Counted from the stretch's first letter, positions 8,326 to 19,935 are shown. The stretch is 64,000 bases of DNA from Vibrio sp. Hep-1b-8 (GCF_006124995.1 NZ_QEWN01000008.1:1-64000), one strand, 5' to 3'. Made by a program: numbers and translations. Notes: generated from the sequence alone by a model not told the origin.

Positions 8326-9885
8326 TTAGCCCGCAAGCACGTCTGTGGCGACCTTGTAGCTTGGGTCTTCTTTGACGTTAATTTCGACCAGACTACCCGC
8401 TTTGTGGAGCAGTTTATGACAGTCAGGGCTTAAATGGCGCAGATGTAATGTCTTACCTTGAGCAGAATAGCGCTCTGCAAGGGTTTCAATCGCTTCGATA
8501 GCAGAATGGTCAGTGACGCGTGAATCTGCGAAATCGACAATAACATCGCTAGGGTCTTTGATTGCATCGAAAATTTCTAGGAAATTAGCCACTGAGCCAA
8601 AGAATACTGGACCGTGGATCTTGTACTCTTTTGAGCCTTCCTCATTAATGCAGGTATCCGCGTAAATGTGTTTAGCGTGCTGCCAAGCAAACATCAGAGC
8701 GGACGCAATCACACCGACAAAGACAGCGATAGCAAGGTCAGTGAGTACGGTAACGACGGTTACCAATACAATAACAAAGAAATCTTGCTTAGGTACACGA
8801 CGAGCGAGTTTAAAGGTTGCCCATTCAAATGTGCCGATAACCACCATGAACATCACACCAACAAGTGCCGCGAGTGGAATCATTTCGATCAGCGCGGAAG
8901 CAAATAGGATGAACATCAGCAGTGCAACTGCCGCGACGATGCCCGACAGGCGACCACGGCCACCTGAGTTAACGTTGATCATTGATTGACCAATCATCGC
9001 ACAACCACCCATTGCCCCAAATACGGAACAGGTCATGTTTGCCATACCCTGACCGATACACTCACGGTTAGACTGGCCGCGTGTGTTCGTCATTTCATCC
9101 AGTACGGTCAGAGTCAGTAGCGACTCAATCAGGCCGATAGCCGCAAGAATAATTGCGTATGGCAGGATGATTTGCAGAGTCTCTAACGTAAACGGAACGG
9201 CTGGAACAGAGAAAGTCGGCAGTGAACCCGCTAGAGTAGCCGCTTCGTCACCAGACATGGTGCGCAGGAAGTCAACAACAGTACGCGTTTCAAGATCTAA
9301 GCCAACAACGAGTGCTGTTACAGTCACAATCGCAACCAGCGATGAAGGGACGGCAGTTGTGAACTTAGGTAAGAAATGAATGATAGCCATCGTAAGCGCC
9401 ACGAGACCAAGCATCAACATCATCTGGTCTTGTGGTAACCAAGTCAGCATACCATTGAGATCCGGCGCTTTAAATTGACCAAGCTGAGCTAAGAAGATCA
9501 CAATCGCCAAACCATTAACGAAACCGATCATAACAGGATGTGGCACGATACGAATGAATTTGCCGAGTTTAAATAGACCAGCAGCAATCTGTAGGATACC
9601 TGCGAGCAAGATAGCGGCGAAGAGGTATTGTACGCCGTGTGACGCAACCAGAGAGACCATAACAACGGCCATCGCGCCTGTTGCACCAGAGATCATTCCT
9701 GGACGACCGCCAAAAATTGAGGTGATTAGGCCAACGATGAAAGCGGCGTATAATCCGACCATTGGGTCAACACCCGCGACAAAAGCGAATGCGACGGCTT
9801 CAGGAACCAAGGCAAGTGCAACGGTTAAACCTGATAAAACATCATTTTTTACAGAGTGTTTTGAAAATTGTGGGAATTCAAACAT
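8326..9885 (-). CDS. SulP-family inorganic anion transporter with C-terminal STAS domain
   Basis: An inner-membrane transporter of 519 residues. Residues about 15-400 consist of hydrophobic helices with the SulP landmarks [14 protein letters not shown] in the first helix, and conserved stretches such as [13 protein letters not shown] and [11 protein letters not shown]. The last roughly 90 residues form a cytoplasmic STAS domain ([12 protein letters not shown] ... [19 protein letters not shown]). The substrate could be sulfate, bicarbonate or another anion; the sequence does not settle this. It is a single gene with its own terminator. In marine bacteria relatives are often annotated as sulfate permeases, which I would not take as proof. 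Confidence 0.88.
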   Translation of the reverse strand: MFEFPQFSKHSVKNDVLSGLTVALALVPEAVAFAFVAGVDPMVGLYAAFIVGLITSIFGGRPGMISGATGAMAVVMVSLVASHGVQYLFAAILLAGILQIAAGLFKLGKFIRIVPHPVMIGFVNGLAIVIFLAQLGQFKAPDLNGMLTWLPQDQMMLMLGLVALTMAIIHFLPKFTTAVPSSLVAIVTVTALVVGLDLETRTVVDFLRTMSGDEAATLAGSLPTFSVPAVPFTLETLQIILPYAIILAAIGLIESLLTLTVLDEMTNTRGQSNRECIGQGMANMTCSVFGAMGGCAMIGQSMINVNSGGRGRLSGIVAAVALLMFILFASALIEMIPLAALVGVMFMVVIGTFEWATFKLARRVPKQDFFVIVLVTVVTVLTDLAIAVFVGVIASALMFAWQHAKHIYADTCINEEGSKEYKIHGPVFFGSVANFLEIFDAIKDPSDVIVDFADSRVTDHSAIEAIETLAERYSAQGKTLHLRHLSPDCHKLLHKAGSLVEINVKEDPSYKVATDVLAG

Positions 9886-10160
9886 GTTTGCTCAGTTTGG
9901 CTAAGTGGTTATAAGTAGTCTGAATTGTATTTAGTCGTCACTGGGCAAAATGCAATGTAAAAGAGCAGAGTGACTAAATGAAATACTCTCGGTGGTTAAC
10001 TACGTAGAGTATAGATTCAGGTCGAGTCGGCGAATGCTACCGAAAAGTGTGATTAAGTTCAAGATTGGAGCCAGTATTGAACCATATTTGTGATCAATAG
10101 ATGCAAATCGCTTAATCAGTTTCATTGTGGGTGTTTGCTTACATTGAAGTTTGCAAGAGA
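9886..10160. other. Upstream region of sulP
   Basis: About 275 bases between the sulP start and the rne terminator. It should carry the sulP promoter (reading leftwards), but I could not pick a convincing -35/-10 pair. No small gene with a ribosome-binding site was found. Confidence 0.4.
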
Positions 10161-10190
10161 TAAAAAAACAGCCTCTAACTAGAGGCTGTT
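10161..10190 (-). terminator. Terminator of rne
   Basis: Arms ACAGCCTCTA and TAGAGGCTGT with a two-base loop lie about 20 bases after the rne stop. They are followed on the minus strand by seven Ts, a textbook intrinsic terminator. Confidence 0.88.
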
Positions 10191-10210
10191 TATCAACAGA
10201 TCAGTGATGA

Positions 10211-13210
10211 CTAAAACTGAGGTTTGGTCATTACTGCGCCAGCTTGGTTTGTAGCAACTTGGCTGCCTGCGCCACGAGACTGGTAACGGTCTTCTTTAAG
10301 CGGAGCTGAGACTACAGTGATCTCTTTCATCTCTTTGTTGCCTGGGGCTTTTGCCATAGGAGCACTTGCGTGACCTTTAAAGCCTTGAGGTACCAAGATT
10401 TCAGAAGTTGTGGCTTCGATAACTGGCTCAGCTTGAATAACTGTAGGCTCAGATTGCTCTACAACCTCAGCTACTGGAGCCGTTTCAACCGCCTCAACCT
10501 CAACTGTTTCAACTTCAACCACTGCAACTTCAACGATTTCGTTTTCAACCGCTGGAGCTTCATCAGCCACTTCAGTAACCACAGCTTGTTGCGCTTCAAC
10601 AATTACTGGTTCTTCACGGCGAATGATGACTTTACCCATTGCCATTTCTGGGCAAGCGAAACCACCTAAAGTGCTCGTTGCTGTTTCAACGACAACCGCT
10701 TCAACCACAGGAGCCTCAACTTTATCAGCCTTCGCCTGTTTAGGTGCTGGCTTAATAATACCGTAGCTTGGCATCACTTTACCCATCGCCATCTCAGGAG
10801 AGGCTACGCCACCCTTACGTAAACGGAATGGGTTAGGACGACGGTCACGACCGCGACGGCGACGTTGTCCACTAGCACGTAAGTGACGAGGTGAACGACG
10901 GTTACGACGTTGTTTTGGTTGCTCAGCAGACTCTTCTGCTTCAGCTTCCACAACAGCCTCTTCGAACATTTCTGCTTTAGCATCGCTAGCAATCAGTTTT
11001 GCTTCTTCGTCAGCTTTAGCTTGTGCCTCTTGATCTTTAACACGAACTTGTTTAGAAAGTTTGCGACGCTGGCGGCGCTCTTTCACTTTTGCCGCTTTCT
11101 CTTCAGAACGTTCTTTAGCTGCTTCTGGCTTCTCATTAAGTTGTGCATCAGCCGCCAGTTTCAGGCCTTCTTCAGCAACTTTGCTTGCCTTAACATCGTC
11201 ACGCTTGTTACGACGTGGTTCCTGTTTAGGCTTACGGTTTTGTTGCTGCTTACTACGTTCGTTCGCTTTTACTTCGCTCTTCGCTTCGTCACGTGTGTTC
11301 TTACGCTTATTATCGCGCTTGTCTTCACGGTTTTCGTTACGACTTTCGTTGCGGTTATCGCGGTTGCTGCGACGACGGTTATCATTGCGATTACGGCGGT
11401 TACGGTTGTTACGGTTACCGTCTTTACGCTCGTTCTGCTGTTGCTTCTCTTGATCCTGCTCTTTTTGTGAAGAGCCGAAAAGGAAGCTGCCTAAAGCTTT
11501 AAAGAAGCGGCTTACAAGACCAGGTTGTGACTCTTGTTGTTCCGCGTTGTCTGCTTTCTTCTCAGGCGCTTTTACTGGGCTAGGAGCAGGTGCTGACTGT
11601 GTTGGTGCCGCGAAACCTTTCAGAGCAGGCTCTTCAATTTTCTTAGGCTTAATATCAACTTCTGCAGGTTCTTTACCTTCAGCCTCTTTCATTGCTTCGA
11701 TTTTCTGAGGCAATAGGTAAGAGAGAAGATCAAACTCTTCGCCTTCGCGGATACGGATCACGTCAAAGTGCGGCGTTTCCATATCAGAATTTGGTACAAC
11801 AGTAATTTTAACGTCTTGAATGCGCTCAATGTGGTTCACTGAGCGGCGCTTCTCATTTAATAGGTAAGAAGCGATAGGCACAGGTACAACTGCAAGAACC
11901 TGAGCTGTATTGTCTTTCAATGCCTCTTCTTCAATCAGACGAAGAACAGACAATGCAAGAGATTCGTTGTCACGAACTACGCCAGTACCTGTACAGCGAG
12001 GGCAAATATGGTGACTTGCTTCTGCTAGCGAAGGGCTAAGACGTTGACGAGACATTTCTAACAAACCGAAGCGAGAAATTCGGCCTATTTGTACACGTGC
12101 ACGATCCATGCGAACAGAGTCGCGTAGTCGGTTCTCTACTTCACGCTGGTGTCGAACTGGAGTCATATCGATAAAGTCGATAACCACTAGACCACCGAGA
12201 TCGCGTAGACGAAGTTGACGTGCAATTTCTTCCGCTGCCTCTAAGTTAGTGTTTAACGCTGTCTCTTCGATGTCACCGCCCTTAGTTGCGCGAGCAGAGT
12301 TAATGTCGATAGATGTAAGAGCTTCTGTTGGGTCAATAACGATTGAACCACCCGATGGAAGACGAACTTCACGTTGGAAGGCCGACTCAATTTGGCTCTC
12401 TATTTGGTAGTGACTAAACAGCGGAACTTCACCATCGTATTTCTTAACACGATTTACGAAGTCTGGACGAACCAAACGGATGTGCTCAAGAGCACGTTCG
12501 TAAATGGTGTTGCTATCGATAAGAATTTCGCCAATGTCACGACGTAGGTAATCACGAATCGCTCGAACAATAACGTTGCTTTCCTGGTGGATTAGGAAAG
12601 GTGCCGCGTTTGCATCTGAAGCTTGCTTAATTGCGCCCCAGTGGTTCAAAAGCACGTTTAAATCCCACTCAAGTTCTTCTGCACTCTTACCAACACCCGC
12701 AGTACGAACAATTAGGCCCATACCTTGCGGTAGTTCTAATGTGCTAAGTGCTGATTTGAGTTGAGTACGCTCATCACCTTCGATACGGCGAGAAATACCA
12801 CCGGCACGAGGGTTATTTGGCATAAGAACTAGGTAGCTACCCGCAAGCGAGATGAACGTAGTAAGAGCTGCGCCCTTGCTACCGCGTTCTTCTTTTTCAA
12901 CTTGTACGATTACTTCTTGGCCTTCAGTAAGCACTTCTTTAATGCTTGGACGACCTTGGTAGGTGTAACCTTCAGGGAAATATTCGCGGGCAATTTCTTT
13001 AAGAGGGAGGAAGCCGTGTCTTTCTGCACCATAGTCAACGAAAGCCGCTTCAAGGCTAGGTTCGATGCGAGTGATACGTCCTTTGTAGATATTTGCTTTT
13101 TTTGATTCATGTCCAGGGCTTTCGATATCCAAATCGTACAGGCGCTGACCATCAACCAAAGCAACACGCAACTCTTCTTTTTGAGTTGCGTTAATTAACA
13201 TTCTTTTCAT
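10211..13210 (-). CDS. rne: Ribonuclease E, degradosome scaffold
   Basis: The essential endonuclease that starts mRNA decay and processes rRNA and tRNA. The N-terminal catalytic half is highly conserved. It has an S1 RNA-binding region (about 37-120), DNase I-like active-site aspartates in SIDINSAR and VIDFIDM (about 303 and 346), and the zinc-link CPRCTGTG (about 404-407). After residue 520 the protein is low in complexity. An amphipathic membrane-targeting helix, [14 protein letters not shown], lies near residue 565; very basic Arg/Asn-rich RNA-binding tracts follow (about 590-700), then acidic Val/Glu-rich stretches. The C-terminal part repeats PEMAMGKV twice and has [10 protein letters not shown], similar to the PNPase-binding end in E. 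coli. The length of 999 residues is usual for Vibrio. It is probably autoregulated through its long 5' leader. Confidence 0.97.
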   Translation of the reverse strand: MKRMLINATQKEELRVALVDGQRLYDLDIESPGHESKKANIYKGRITRIEPSLEAAFVDYGAERHGFLPLKEIAREYFPEGYTYQGRPSIKEVLTEGQEVIVQVEKEERGSKGAALTTFISLAGSYLVLMPNNPRAGGISRRIEGDERTQLKSALSTLELPQGMGLIVRTAGVGKSAEELEWDLNVLLNHWGAIKQASDANAAPFLIHQESNVIVRAIRDYLRRDIGEILIDSNTIYERALEHIRLVRPDFVNRVKKYDGEVPLFSHYQIESQIESAFQREVRLPSGGSIVIDPTEALTSIDINSARATKGGDIEETALNTNLEAAEEIARQLRLRDLGGLVVIDFIDMTPVRHQREVENRLRDSVRMDRARVQIGRISRFGLLEMSRQRLSPSLAEASHHICPRCTGTGVVRDNESLALSVLRLIEEEALKDNTAQVLAVVPVPIASYLLNEKRRSVNHIERIQDVKITVVPNSDMETPHFDVIRIREGEEFDLLSYLLPQKIEAMKEAEGKEPAEVDIKPKKIEEPALKGFAAPTQSAPAPSPVKAPEKKADNAEQQESQPGLVSRFFKALGSFLFGSSQKEQDQEKQQQNERKDGNRNNRNRRNRNDNRRRSNRDNRNESRNENREDKRDNKRKNTRDEAKSEVKANERSKQQQNRKPKQEPRRNKRDDVKASKVAEEGLKLAADAQLNEKPEAAKERSEEKAAKVKERRQRRKLSKQVRVKDQEAQAKADEEAKLIASDAKAEMFEEAVVEAEAEESAEQPKQRRNRRSPRHLRASGQRRRRGRDRRPNPFRLRKGGVASPEMAMGKVMPSYGIIKPAPKQAKADKVEAPVVEAVVVETATSTLGGFACPEMAMGKVIIRREEPVIVEAQQAVVTEVADEAPAVENEIVEVAVVEVETVEVEAVETAPVAEVVEQSEPTVIQAEPVIEATTSEILVPQGFKGHASAPMAKAPGNKEMKEITVVSAPLKEDRYQSRGAGSQVATNQAGAVMTKPQF

Positions 13211-13782
13211 TGATAAATCTCGTTGTCATTCTTTGTTTTATTACTTGTCATTGCTATCGCTTTCATGGTGCCAGATCCCATGGCTTAATCTTTGCAGCCT
13301 CCCGGCTGGAGGGATGCGCTCGGGCACTTCAGTCTCACAAGCTTTCTCGTTTAGCTTGTGAGCCGCATTATTGGCGGTAAACACTCAACATGATCGGCGA
13401 CGAGTAGGGTGACAAGATTGTTAATTTCAAAAATGTCTTACGCCGTGTGCTGCATTTTGGTAAATTAACGGGCTACTCAAATTATTGCTCAAAAATGAGT
13501 TGGTTTGTTTAAAAGGCAACCAAATCACTTATTGCAGGGGTGAACTATAGCAGTACCCATTAAAGTCAGCAATCTGCTTTATAATAATTCGCTAAAAAAG
13601 CCGATTTTATTTTCCGTAAGTATCTGTTTTATAGGTTTTATTGAGCCTAATTTATGAAATTGTAATAAAGTCGATGAATTTTTATTCGTAGCGGATCTTG
13701 CATCCATTATTAGTTGAGCCATTTTCCAATATGTTGCGAAGAAAATGTGATTTTGCGCAACTTTGAATGATAGAATAATCAG
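13211..13782 (-). promoter_or_regulatory. rne leader and promoter region, divergent from rluC
   Basis: 572 bases without a gene. The 200 bases nearest rne are rich in possible stems; the best is a 10-base-pair hairpin at 13334-13362 (CTCACAAGCT/AGCTTGTGAG), plus a CCTCC/GGAGG stem near 13298-13312. In E. coli the long rne 5' UTR folds into stem-loops that RNase E itself recognises, giving feedback control. The same role is inferred here from position and structure only. The far 250 bases are AT-rich and should contain the rne promoters and the rluC promoter. Confidence 0.6.
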
Positions 13783-14736
13783 ATGAGTGAAATAAGAACA
13801 AAAGTCCAGTTTGTCGACATAGACGAAGATATGGCGGGTCAGCGTATTGATAACTTCTTGCGCAACCAGTTGAAAAGTATCCCTAAAAGCATGGTTTATC
13901 GAATCTTGCGTAAGGGAGAGGTTCGAGTAAATAAAAAACGTGTCAAAGCGGAATATAAGCTGAAAGCTGGGGATCTGATCCGAATTCCACCAGTCACCGT
14001 TGAAGAAAAAGCCGATGAAGTTGCCCCTAGTACAAAGTTAAATAAGGTGGCTGAGCTTGAGCACATGATTATCTATGAAGATGATCATATGTTGGTTTTA
14101 AATAAACCTTCAGGTACAGCAGTGCATGGCGGAAGTGGTCTAAAGTTTGGAGCCATTGAAGCGTTAAGGGCGTTACGTCCAGAAGCACGTTTTCTGGAAC
14201 TGGTGCATCGCATTGACCGAGATACGTCGGGAATCTTGTTGGTGGCGAAAAAACGTTCAGCGCTACGTCACTTACAAGCGCAATTTCGTGAAAAGACCGT
14301 TCAGAAGTATTACTTCGCTTTAGTCATGGGTGAGTGGAAAAGCAGTTGTAAGGTTGTCAGCGCCCCTTTGCTTAAAAATGAAGTTAACAGCATTGTGCGA
14401 GTGAACCCTAACGGTAAACCATCAGAAACTCGATTTAAGATTATCGAGAAGTTTGCCGATGCAACACTGATACAAGCAAGCCCTATTACGGGTCGTACCC
14501 ATCAAATTCGCGTGCATACTCAGTACACGGGTCATCCGATAGCGTGGGACGACAGATACGGTGACCGACGTTTTGATGCATACACGGCGAAAGTAGGGCT
14601 AGATCGTCTTTTCCTTCATGCGGCGAATATTAAGTTTCAGCACCCTTCTAATGATGAATGGATGGAAATTAATGCGCCGATGGAACTGAAGTTAGAAAAG
14701 GCACTGGCAGGTCTAAGAGCAAGTGCTGCTCGTTAG
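13783..14736 (+). CDS. rluC: 23S rRNA pseudouridine synthase RluC
   Basis: Converts three uridines of 23S rRNA to pseudouridine (955/2504/2580 in E. coli numbering). An N-terminal S4 RNA-binding domain (about 17-80: [20 protein letters not shown]) is followed by the RsuA/RluA catalytic domain. The active-site motif [11 protein letters not shown] starts at residue 142, making Asp145 the catalytic residue. RTHQIRVH near 238 is the usual second motif. Its 317 residues match the family. It is divergent from rne, as is usual in gammaproteobacteria, and its end overlaps the convergent yceF gene by four bases. Confidence 0.95.
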   Translation: MSEIRTKVQFVDIDEDMAGQRIDNFLRNQLKSIPKSMVYRILRKGEVRVNKKRVKAEYKLKAGDLIRIPPVTVEEKADEVAPSTKLNKVAELEHMIIYEDDHMLVLNKPSGTAVHGGSGLKFGAIEALRALRPEARFLELVHRIDRDTSGILLVAKKRSALRHLQAQFREKTVQKYYFALVMGEWKSSCKVVSAPLLKNEVNSIVRVNPNGKPSETRFKIIEKFADATLIQASPITGRTHQIRVHTQYTGHPIAWDDRYGDRRFDAYTAKVGLDRLFLHAANIKFQHPSNDEWMEINAPMELKLEKALAGLRASAAR

Positions 14737-15314
14737 AGCACCTCAACCCCTTGGTTGCGTAACATATCAATCAAGTCGATCAATGGTAATCCGACCAAGG
14801 TGTTTGGATCTTTACCTTCGAGTCGCTCGAATAGCGCGATACCCAAACCTTCACTCTTGAAGCTGCCAGCACAGTATAGTGGTTGCTCTTTAGCCACGTA
14901 ACTTTCTATTTGCTGTTGGCTTAGTGAGCGAAAATGGACCGTAAAGGTGTCAACCTTAACCTCTGTCTGCTTGGTGAGGTTGTTGTGCACAGCCAAACCA
15001 GTGAAAAACTGAATCGATTGACCACTTTGTTGTGTCAATTGCTCAATCGCTTTTTGCTCGGTAAGTGGTTTACCAATGATTCGACCATCAATCACACACA
15101 CTTGGTCGCCACCAATGATCAAAGCCGTTTCTTCAACCTGACATGACTCTGCTTTTCCTTTGGCTAAGCGTGAAACTAGCTCAATAGGTGTTTCGTGCTC
15201 TAAGGGTGTTTCATCAAATTGTGGAGAGGCAGTAATAAATGAAACTGCCAATTTATTGAGCAGTTGTTGGCGGTATGGTGATGTTGAGGCTAAAACTAGT
15301 TGGTAATTCTGCAT
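14733..15314 (-). CDS. yceF: Maf-family nucleotide pyrophosphatase YceF (7-methyl-GTP pyrophosphatase)
   Basis: A house-cleaning enzyme that hydrolyses modified nucleoside triphosphates; the E. coli YceF subgroup prefers 7-methyl-GTP. The Maf signature [15 protein letters not shown] is at residues 8-22, and the catalytic stretch [18 protein letters not shown] is in the middle (about 68-85). The C-terminal QGVEVL ends a 193-residue protein of normal length. It lies convergent with rluC, sharing four bases at the 3' ends, and divergent from the yceD operon. Confidence 0.9.
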   Translation of the reverse strand: MQNYQLVLASTSPYRQQLLNKLAVSFITASPQFDETPLEHETPIELVSRLAKGKAESCQVEETALIIGGDQVCVIDGRIIGKPLTEQKAIEQLTQQSGQSIQFFTGLAVHNNLTKQTEVKVDTFTVHFRSLSQQQIESYVAKEQPLYCAGSFKSEGLGIALFERLEGKDPNTLVGLPLIDLIDMLRNQGVEVL

Positions 15315-15462
15315 TTTAATTTACAATCTAACAGCGGGTTAGTGTGAGCTTAATCTATATTATGGTTGTGATACTAGCTCTCTTGAGGAGAAGGAAAAAA
15401 AGTACAACTTTTTGCCCTTTTTCTTTGACTCTAAACGATTTGGAAGATAAAATTCGCGCCCT

Positions 15463-15990
15463 ATGCAAAAGGTAAAAATACCGCGTACGATTGATCCGTC
15501 ACGCGCTGCTCAAAAGCGACTAGATGTTGAAGGTATTATTCAAGTTAGTCTCTTTAAGCGCTTAGAGGAATCAGTTGAAGGCGTTAAACGCGACGCCCAA
15601 GTGTCAATGTCATTTGACTTAGATGAGCAGCGACTCGTTGTTATCTCTGGTAAAGCTAACATCGTGGTCGACTTAGAGTGTCAACGCTGTAATGAGGTTT
15701 TCGCACATGAGTGCGACGTCCAATTCACTTATACACCGTATTACGGTGAAAAGACTGAAGAGGAAGCACCGGAAGAGTACGATTTGGTAGATCTGAACGA
15801 GTACGGTGAAATAGACCTAATACAGTTAGTTGAAGACGAGTTCATTCTAAACTTGCCTCAAATAGCAATGCACGATGAAGCGGACTGTAGCGTTGATTCA
15901 GATAATATGGTGTTTGGTAAACTTCCAGAAGAAATTGTGGAAGAAAAGAAACCGAATCCATTTGACGTTTTAAAAAGCTTAAAGAAGTAA
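15463..15990 (+). CDS. yceD: YceD (DUF177), rRNA accumulation protein
   Basis: A 175-residue acidic protein of the DUF177 family, needed in E. coli and plants for normal 23S rRNA accumulation. A CxxC pair, [11 protein letters not shown] (residues about 68-78), fits the zinc-like knuckle of the family. The C-terminal [10 protein letters not shown] is the conserved tail. It is the first gene of the rpmF-plsX-fab block, 31 bases before rpmF, a nearly universal pairing with L32. The mechanism is not established. Confidence 0.9.
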   Translation: MQKVKIPRTIDPSRAAQKRLDVEGIIQVSLFKRLEESVEGVKRDAQVSMSFDLDEQRLVVISGKANIVVDLECQRCNEVFAHECDVQFTYTPYYGEKTEEEAPEEYDLVDLNEYGEIDLIQLVEDEFILNLPQIAMHDEADCSVDSDNMVFGKLPEEIVEEKKPNPFDVLKSLKK

Positions 15991-16021
15991 TTCTTTAAGA
16001 ACTTACATAGGAGTAGGGTCA

Positions 16022-16192
16022 ATGGCCGTACAAAAGAGCAAGAAATCACGTTCAATGCGTGGCATGCGTCGTTCACACGATGCCCTAACTACAGCAGCAC
16101 TTTCTGTAGACGCAACTTCAGGTGAAACTCACCTACGCCACAACGTAACTGCTGAAGGTTACTACCGTGGCAAAAAGGTTATCAACAAGTAA
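16022..16192 (+). CDS. rpmF: 50S ribosomal protein L32
   Basis: A 56-residue protein of the large ribosomal subunit ([20 protein letters not shown]...). The start is supported by a GGAG at 16010-16013, nine bases before the ATG. The basic N-terminus and the ending [11 protein letters not shown] are typical of gammaproteobacterial L32. It lies between yceD and plsX, the usual operon that couples ribosome and lipid synthesis. Confidence 0.96.
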   Translation: MAVQKSKKSRSMRGMRRSHDALTTAALSVDATSGETHLRHNVTAEGYYRGKKVINK

Positions 16193-16201
16193 GGTTGACC
16201 T

Positions 16202-17227
16202 TTGCAAAATATAACCGTTGCACTTGATGCAATGGGCGGGGATTTCGGTCCTCGCGTCACAGTGCCTGCCGCCGTGCAGGCACTGTCGCATTTCCCAGAG
16301 CTAAAAGTGATCCTTATTGGTGATCAAACCGCGATCACGTCTCAATTATCTTCTCTTGGTTATAAACAGGATACGCGTTTGAGTATCCAGCATACTGACC
16401 GAGTGATCTCCAACTCAGAAAAACCTTCTCTTGCACTTAGAAATAGCCACGGCACGTCGATGGCCACTGCAATTGAATTGGTCGCTGAAAATCAAGCGGA
16501 CGCTTGCGTAAGTTGTGGTAACACGGGCGCTTTGATGGCACTGTCTCGTTTCAAGTTGAAATTGTTACCTGGAATCGAAAGGCCTGCTCTTATCTCTGCG
16601 TTACCTACCGCCTCCGGGGGACGAACCTGGATGCTCGATTTAGGGGCGAATGTATCAAGTGATGCCGATTCACTGTTTCAATTCGCTGTCATGGGTAGCG
16701 CTCTGGCCGAGCAATATTTGCAGCGAGCGCCTCGTGTCGCGATTCTCAATATCGGCGCCGAGGAAATTAAAGGTAATGACCTTGTAAAGCGTTGCGCGGA
16801 GATGCTCGCTCAGACTCATTCGGTTAATTTTGTTGGTTACATTGAAGGTAACCAGCTATTACACGATGCCGCAGATGTTGTTGTTTGTGATGGTTTCGTG
16901 GGCAATGTTTGTCTTAAAGCCTGTGAAGGCACAGCTCAGCTATTTATTGATAAGTTAAAATCGAGCATGATGACCTCATCTCTAAAAGGTTGGATTGCAA
17001 GAAAATTATTTTCTGGCTTATTTAATGAGCTAAAAACATTGAACCCCGACCAGTATAACGGCGCAAGTTTGCTAGGATTGCGCGGCATTGTCATAAAAAG
17101 CCACGGAAGTGCTGACGTAGACGCAGTCATCAACGCGATTGGTGAAGCACTGCATGAGGTCAAACGACAAGTACCCAGCCGTATTAGCGATCGTTTGGAA
17201 GCGGTTTTACTCGAGAGGCATTATTAG
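16202..17227 (+). CDS. plsX: Phosphate acyltransferase PlsX
   Basis: Makes acyl-phosphate from acyl-ACP, the first step of phosphatidic-acid synthesis by the PlsX/PlsY route. The N-terminal [12 protein letters not shown] is the family signature, with a glycine-rich [20 protein letters not shown] in the centre. The start is a TTG at 16202, just after the AAGG that overlaps the rpmF stop; no ATG gives a full-length protein. Its 341 residues match PlsX. It is followed by fabH after only five bases, so it is co-transcribed with the fatty-acid genes. Confidence 0.94.
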   Translation: MQNITVALDAMGGDFGPRVTVPAAVQALSHFPELKVILIGDQTAITSQLSSLGYKQDTRLSIQHTDRVISNSEKPSLALRNSHGTSMATAIELVAENQADACVSCGNTGALMALSRFKLKLLPGIERPALISALPTASGGRTWMLDLGANVSSDADSLFQFAVMGSALAEQYLQRAPRVAILNIGAEEIKGNDLVKRCAEMLAQTHSVNFVGYIEGNQLLHDAADVVVCDGFVGNVCLKACEGTAQLFIDKLKSSMMTSSLKGWIARKLFSGLFNELKTLNPDQYNGASLLGLRGIVIKSHGSADVDAVINAIGEALHEVKRQVPSRISDRLEAVLLERHY

Positions 17228-17232
17228 TCTTC

Positions 17233-18183
17233 ATGTATAGCAAAATTTTAGGTACTGGCAGCTACCTGCCATCTCAGGTGCGTACTAACGCAGACCTAGA
17301 GAAAATGGTAGATACTAGTGATGAGTGGATTGTTACTCGCACGGGTATTAAAGAACGTCGCATTGCTGCTGAGAACGAGACAGTTGCCGACATGGGTTAT
17401 ATCGCTGCGAAAAATGCGATTGAAATGGCAGGTATCGATAAAAACGATATTGACCTTATTATTGTCGCGACAACGAGTGGCAGCCATACCTTCCCATCGT
17501 CTGCATGTCAGGTTCAAGCCAAGCTTGAGATAAAAGGTTGTCCAGCATTTGACTTAGCAGCGGCATGTTCAGGTTTTGTATATGCTCTGTCTGTTGCGGA
17601 TCAACATATCAAATCGGGCATGTGCAAAAATGTGCTGGTGATTGGTTCTGACGCACTTTCTAAAACTTGTGACCCGACAGACCGTTCAACCATTATTTTG
17701 TTTGGTGACGGTGCGGGTGCAGTCGTAGTAGGGCAGAGCGAAGAACCAGGCATTCTTTCGACTCACATTTATTCAGATGGTCGCTTTGGTGAGCTACTCA
17801 GCCTTGAAGTACCTGAACGTGGTAAAGACGCTGACAAGTGGTTACACATGGCAGGTAATGAAGTGTTCAAGGTTGCGGTGACTCAGCTTTCTAAGCTGGT
17901 TAAAGATACGCTTGCCGCGAATGACATGCACAAGTCTGAATTAGACTGGTTAGTTCCACATCAGGCGAACTATCGCATTATTTCTGCTACGGCCAAAAAG
18001 TTATCAATGTCACTGGATCAAGTGGTCATTACCCTAGATAGACACGGCAACACGTCGGCGGCGACGGTACCAACTGCGCTAGATGAAGCCGTACGTGATG
18101 GGCGTATCAAGCGTGGCCAGACACTGTTGCTTGAAGCATTCGGTGGCGGCTTCACATGGGGCTCGGCTTTAGTCAAATTCTAA
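17233..18183 (+). CDS. fabH: 3-oxoacyl-ACP synthase III (FabH)
   Basis: Condenses acetyl-CoA with malonyl-ACP to start fatty-acid synthesis. The catalytic cysteine is in [11 protein letters not shown] (near residue 112). The histidine and asparagine of the triad are in [10 protein letters not shown] (near 244) and RHGNTSAA (near 274). Its 316 residues and [13 protein letters not shown] ending are typical. The gene begins five bases after the plsX stop and is followed by a 66-base gap before fabD. Confidence 0.96.
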   Translation: MYSKILGTGSYLPSQVRTNADLEKMVDTSDEWIVTRTGIKERRIAAENETVADMGYIAAKNAIEMAGIDKNDIDLIIVATTSGSHTFPSSACQVQAKLEIKGCPAFDLAAACSGFVYALSVADQHIKSGMCKNVLVIGSDALSKTCDPTDRSTIILFGDGAGAVVVGQSEEPGILSTHIYSDGRFGELLSLEVPERGKDADKWLHMAGNEVFKVAVTQLSKLVKDTLAANDMHKSELDWLVPHQANYRIISATAKKLSMSLDQVVITLDRHGNTSAATVPTALDEAVRDGRIKRGQTLLLEAFGGGFTWGSALVKF

Positions 18184-18249
18184 GCCAGACGAAATTTATG
18201 ATTAAGGTGCTTAGTCGCATCTTTCTTACTTTGTTTTAAGGAAAAGAAA

Positions 18250-19173
18250 ATGAGCAAGTTTGCTATCGTATTTCCAGGTCAGGGTTCTCAAGCTGTAGGT
18301 ATGCTCGCTGAACTTGGCGAACAGTATGACGTAGTTAAACAAACATTTGCTGAAGCGTCTGACGCTCTTGGCTACGACCTATGGGCATTGGTCCAAAATG
18401 GTCCTGCTGAAGATCTCAATCAAACGCACCGTACTCAGCCAGCATTGCTAGCTTCTTCTGTTGCTATCTGGCGTGTGTGGCAAGAGCTTGGCCTTGAGCA
18501 ACCAGCTAACCTAGCGGGTCACAGCCTAGGTGAATACTCTGCGCTAGTTTGTGCGGGTGTTATTGACTTTAAACAAGCGATTAAGCTTGTTCAGCTTCGT
18601 GGTCAGCTAATGCAAGAAGCAGTGCCAGCTGGCACAGGTGCAATGTACGCAATCATTGGTTTAGACGATGATGCAATTGCGAAAGCGTGTGAAGAAGCAG
18701 CACAAGGTGACGTTGTATCACCAGTTAACTTTAACTCTCCAGGTCAGGTAGTCATCGCTGGTAGTAAAGATGCGGTAGAACGTGCAGGCGCACTTTGTAA
18801 AGAAGCGGGCGCTAAGCGTGCACTTCCTCTACCTGTATCAGTACCTTCACACTGTGCACTAATGAAGCCTGCGGCTGACAAGCTAGCGGTTGCTCTTGAA
18901 GAGATCGAATTTAACACACCTCAGTTCCCAGTGATTAACAACGTTGATGTCGCAGCAGAAACGGACCCAGCGAAAATCAAAGACGCACTGGTACGCCAGC
19001 TATACAGCCCAGTTCGTTGGACTGAAAGCGTGCAACTGATGAGTGAGCAAGGTGTTGAGACGCTATTGGAACTTGGCCCTGGTAAAGTTCTCACTGGCCT
19101 GACAAAACGCATTGTTAAGACGCTAGGCGGCGCAGCTGTGAATGATGTTGCATCTCTAGACGCTGCTAAGTAA
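18250..19173 (+). CDS. fabD: Malonyl-CoA-ACP transacylase FabD
   Basis: Transfers malonyl from CoA to acyl carrier protein. It shows the FPGQGSQAVGM start, the nucleophile elbow GHSLGEYSAL (serine near 92), and the histidine region VSVPSHCALM (near 201). Its 307 residues match E. coli FabD. AAGGAAAAG provides the ribosome-binding site. It is part of the fabHDG cluster. Confidence 0.96.
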   Translation: MSKFAIVFPGQGSQAVGMLAELGEQYDVVKQTFAEASDALGYDLWALVQNGPAEDLNQTHRTQPALLASSVAIWRVWQELGLEQPANLAGHSLGEYSALVCAGVIDFKQAIKLVQLRGQLMQEAVPAGTGAMYAIIGLDDDAIAKACEEAAQGDVVSPVNFNSPGQVVIAGSKDAVERAGALCKEAGAKRALPLPVSVPSHCALMKPAADKLAVALEEIEFNTPQFPVINNVDVAAETDPAKIKDALVRQLYSPVRWTESVQLMSEQGVETLLELGPGKVLTGLTKRIVKTLGGAAVNDVASLDAAK

Positions 19174-19197
19174 TAAAGAATTTAAGGAATAACGAAC

Positions 19198-19935
19198 ATG
19201 ATGAACCTAGAAGGCAAGATTGCTCTAGTAACTGGTGCTAGTCGTGGTATTGGTCGCGCTATCGCTGAACTGCTTGTTGAGCGCGGTGCAACCGTTATTG
19301 GTACAGCAACGTCTGAAAGTGGTGCTGCGGCGATCAGCGAGTACCTTGGTGAAAATGGTAAAGGTCTCGCACTAAACGTCACTGACGTTGAGTCAATTGA
19401 AGCAACGCTTAAGACTATTAACGACGAGTTCGGTGCAATCGACATTCTAGTGAACAACGCTGGTATCACTCGTGATAACCTACTAATGCGTATGAAAGAC
19501 TCTGAGTGGGATGACATCATCGACACTAACCTAACGCCAATCTTCCGTATGTCTAAAGCCGTACTGCGCGGCATGATGAAGAAACGTGCTGGTCGCATTA
19601 TCAACGTAGGCTCTGTTGTGGGTACTATGGGTAACGCTGGTCAGGCTAACTATGCAGCGGCTAAAGCTGGCGTAATTGGTTTCACTAAATCGATGGCTCG
19701 TGAAGTGGCTTCTCGTGGCGTAACGGTAAACACAGTTGCCCCTGGTTTTATCGAAACGGATATGACGAAAGCGCTTAACGACGACCAACGTGCAGCAACA
19801 CTTTCTAACGTACCAGCAGGTCGTTTAGGTGATCCACGTGAAATCGCTTCAGCAGTCGTTTTCCTGGCTTCTCCAGAAGCTGCGTATATTACTGGTGAAA
19901 CTTTGCATGTAAATGGCGGCATGTACATGGTGTAA
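19198..19935 (+). CDS. fabG: 3-oxoacyl-ACP reductase FabG
   Basis: An NADPH-dependent short-chain dehydrogenase that reduces 3-oxoacyl-ACP. It has the cofactor motif TGASRGIG (about 14-21), NNAG in the middle, and the catalytic YAAAK (Tyr near 152). Two ATG codons are adjacent (19198 and 19201); the second gives MNLEGKIALVTG, the usual start, so the protein is 244 or 245 residues. About 305 bases separate it from acpP. Confidence 0.96.
   Translation: MMNLEGKIALVTGASRGIGRAIAELLVERGATVIGTATSESGAAAISEYLGENGKGLALNVTDVESIEATLKTINDEFGAIDILVNNAGITRDNLLMRMKDSEWDDIIDTNLTPIFRMSKAVLRGMMKKRAGRIINVGSVVGTMGNAGQANYAAAKAGVIGFTKSMAREVASRGVTVNTVAPGFIETDMTKALNDDQRAATLSNVPAGRLGDPREIASAVVFLASPEAAYITGETLHVNGGMYMV

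Noticed and set aside
8101..8433. Plus-strand open frame of 110 codons
   Set aside because: No ribosome-binding site, runs antisense into the conserved STAS domain of the SulP gene, and its product resembles nothing I know.
10910..11470. Long plus-strand frames opposite the rne tail
   Set aside because: They mirror the repetitive Arg/Asn/Glu-rich coding of RNase E, giving Phe/Leu/Cys-rich nonsense proteins.
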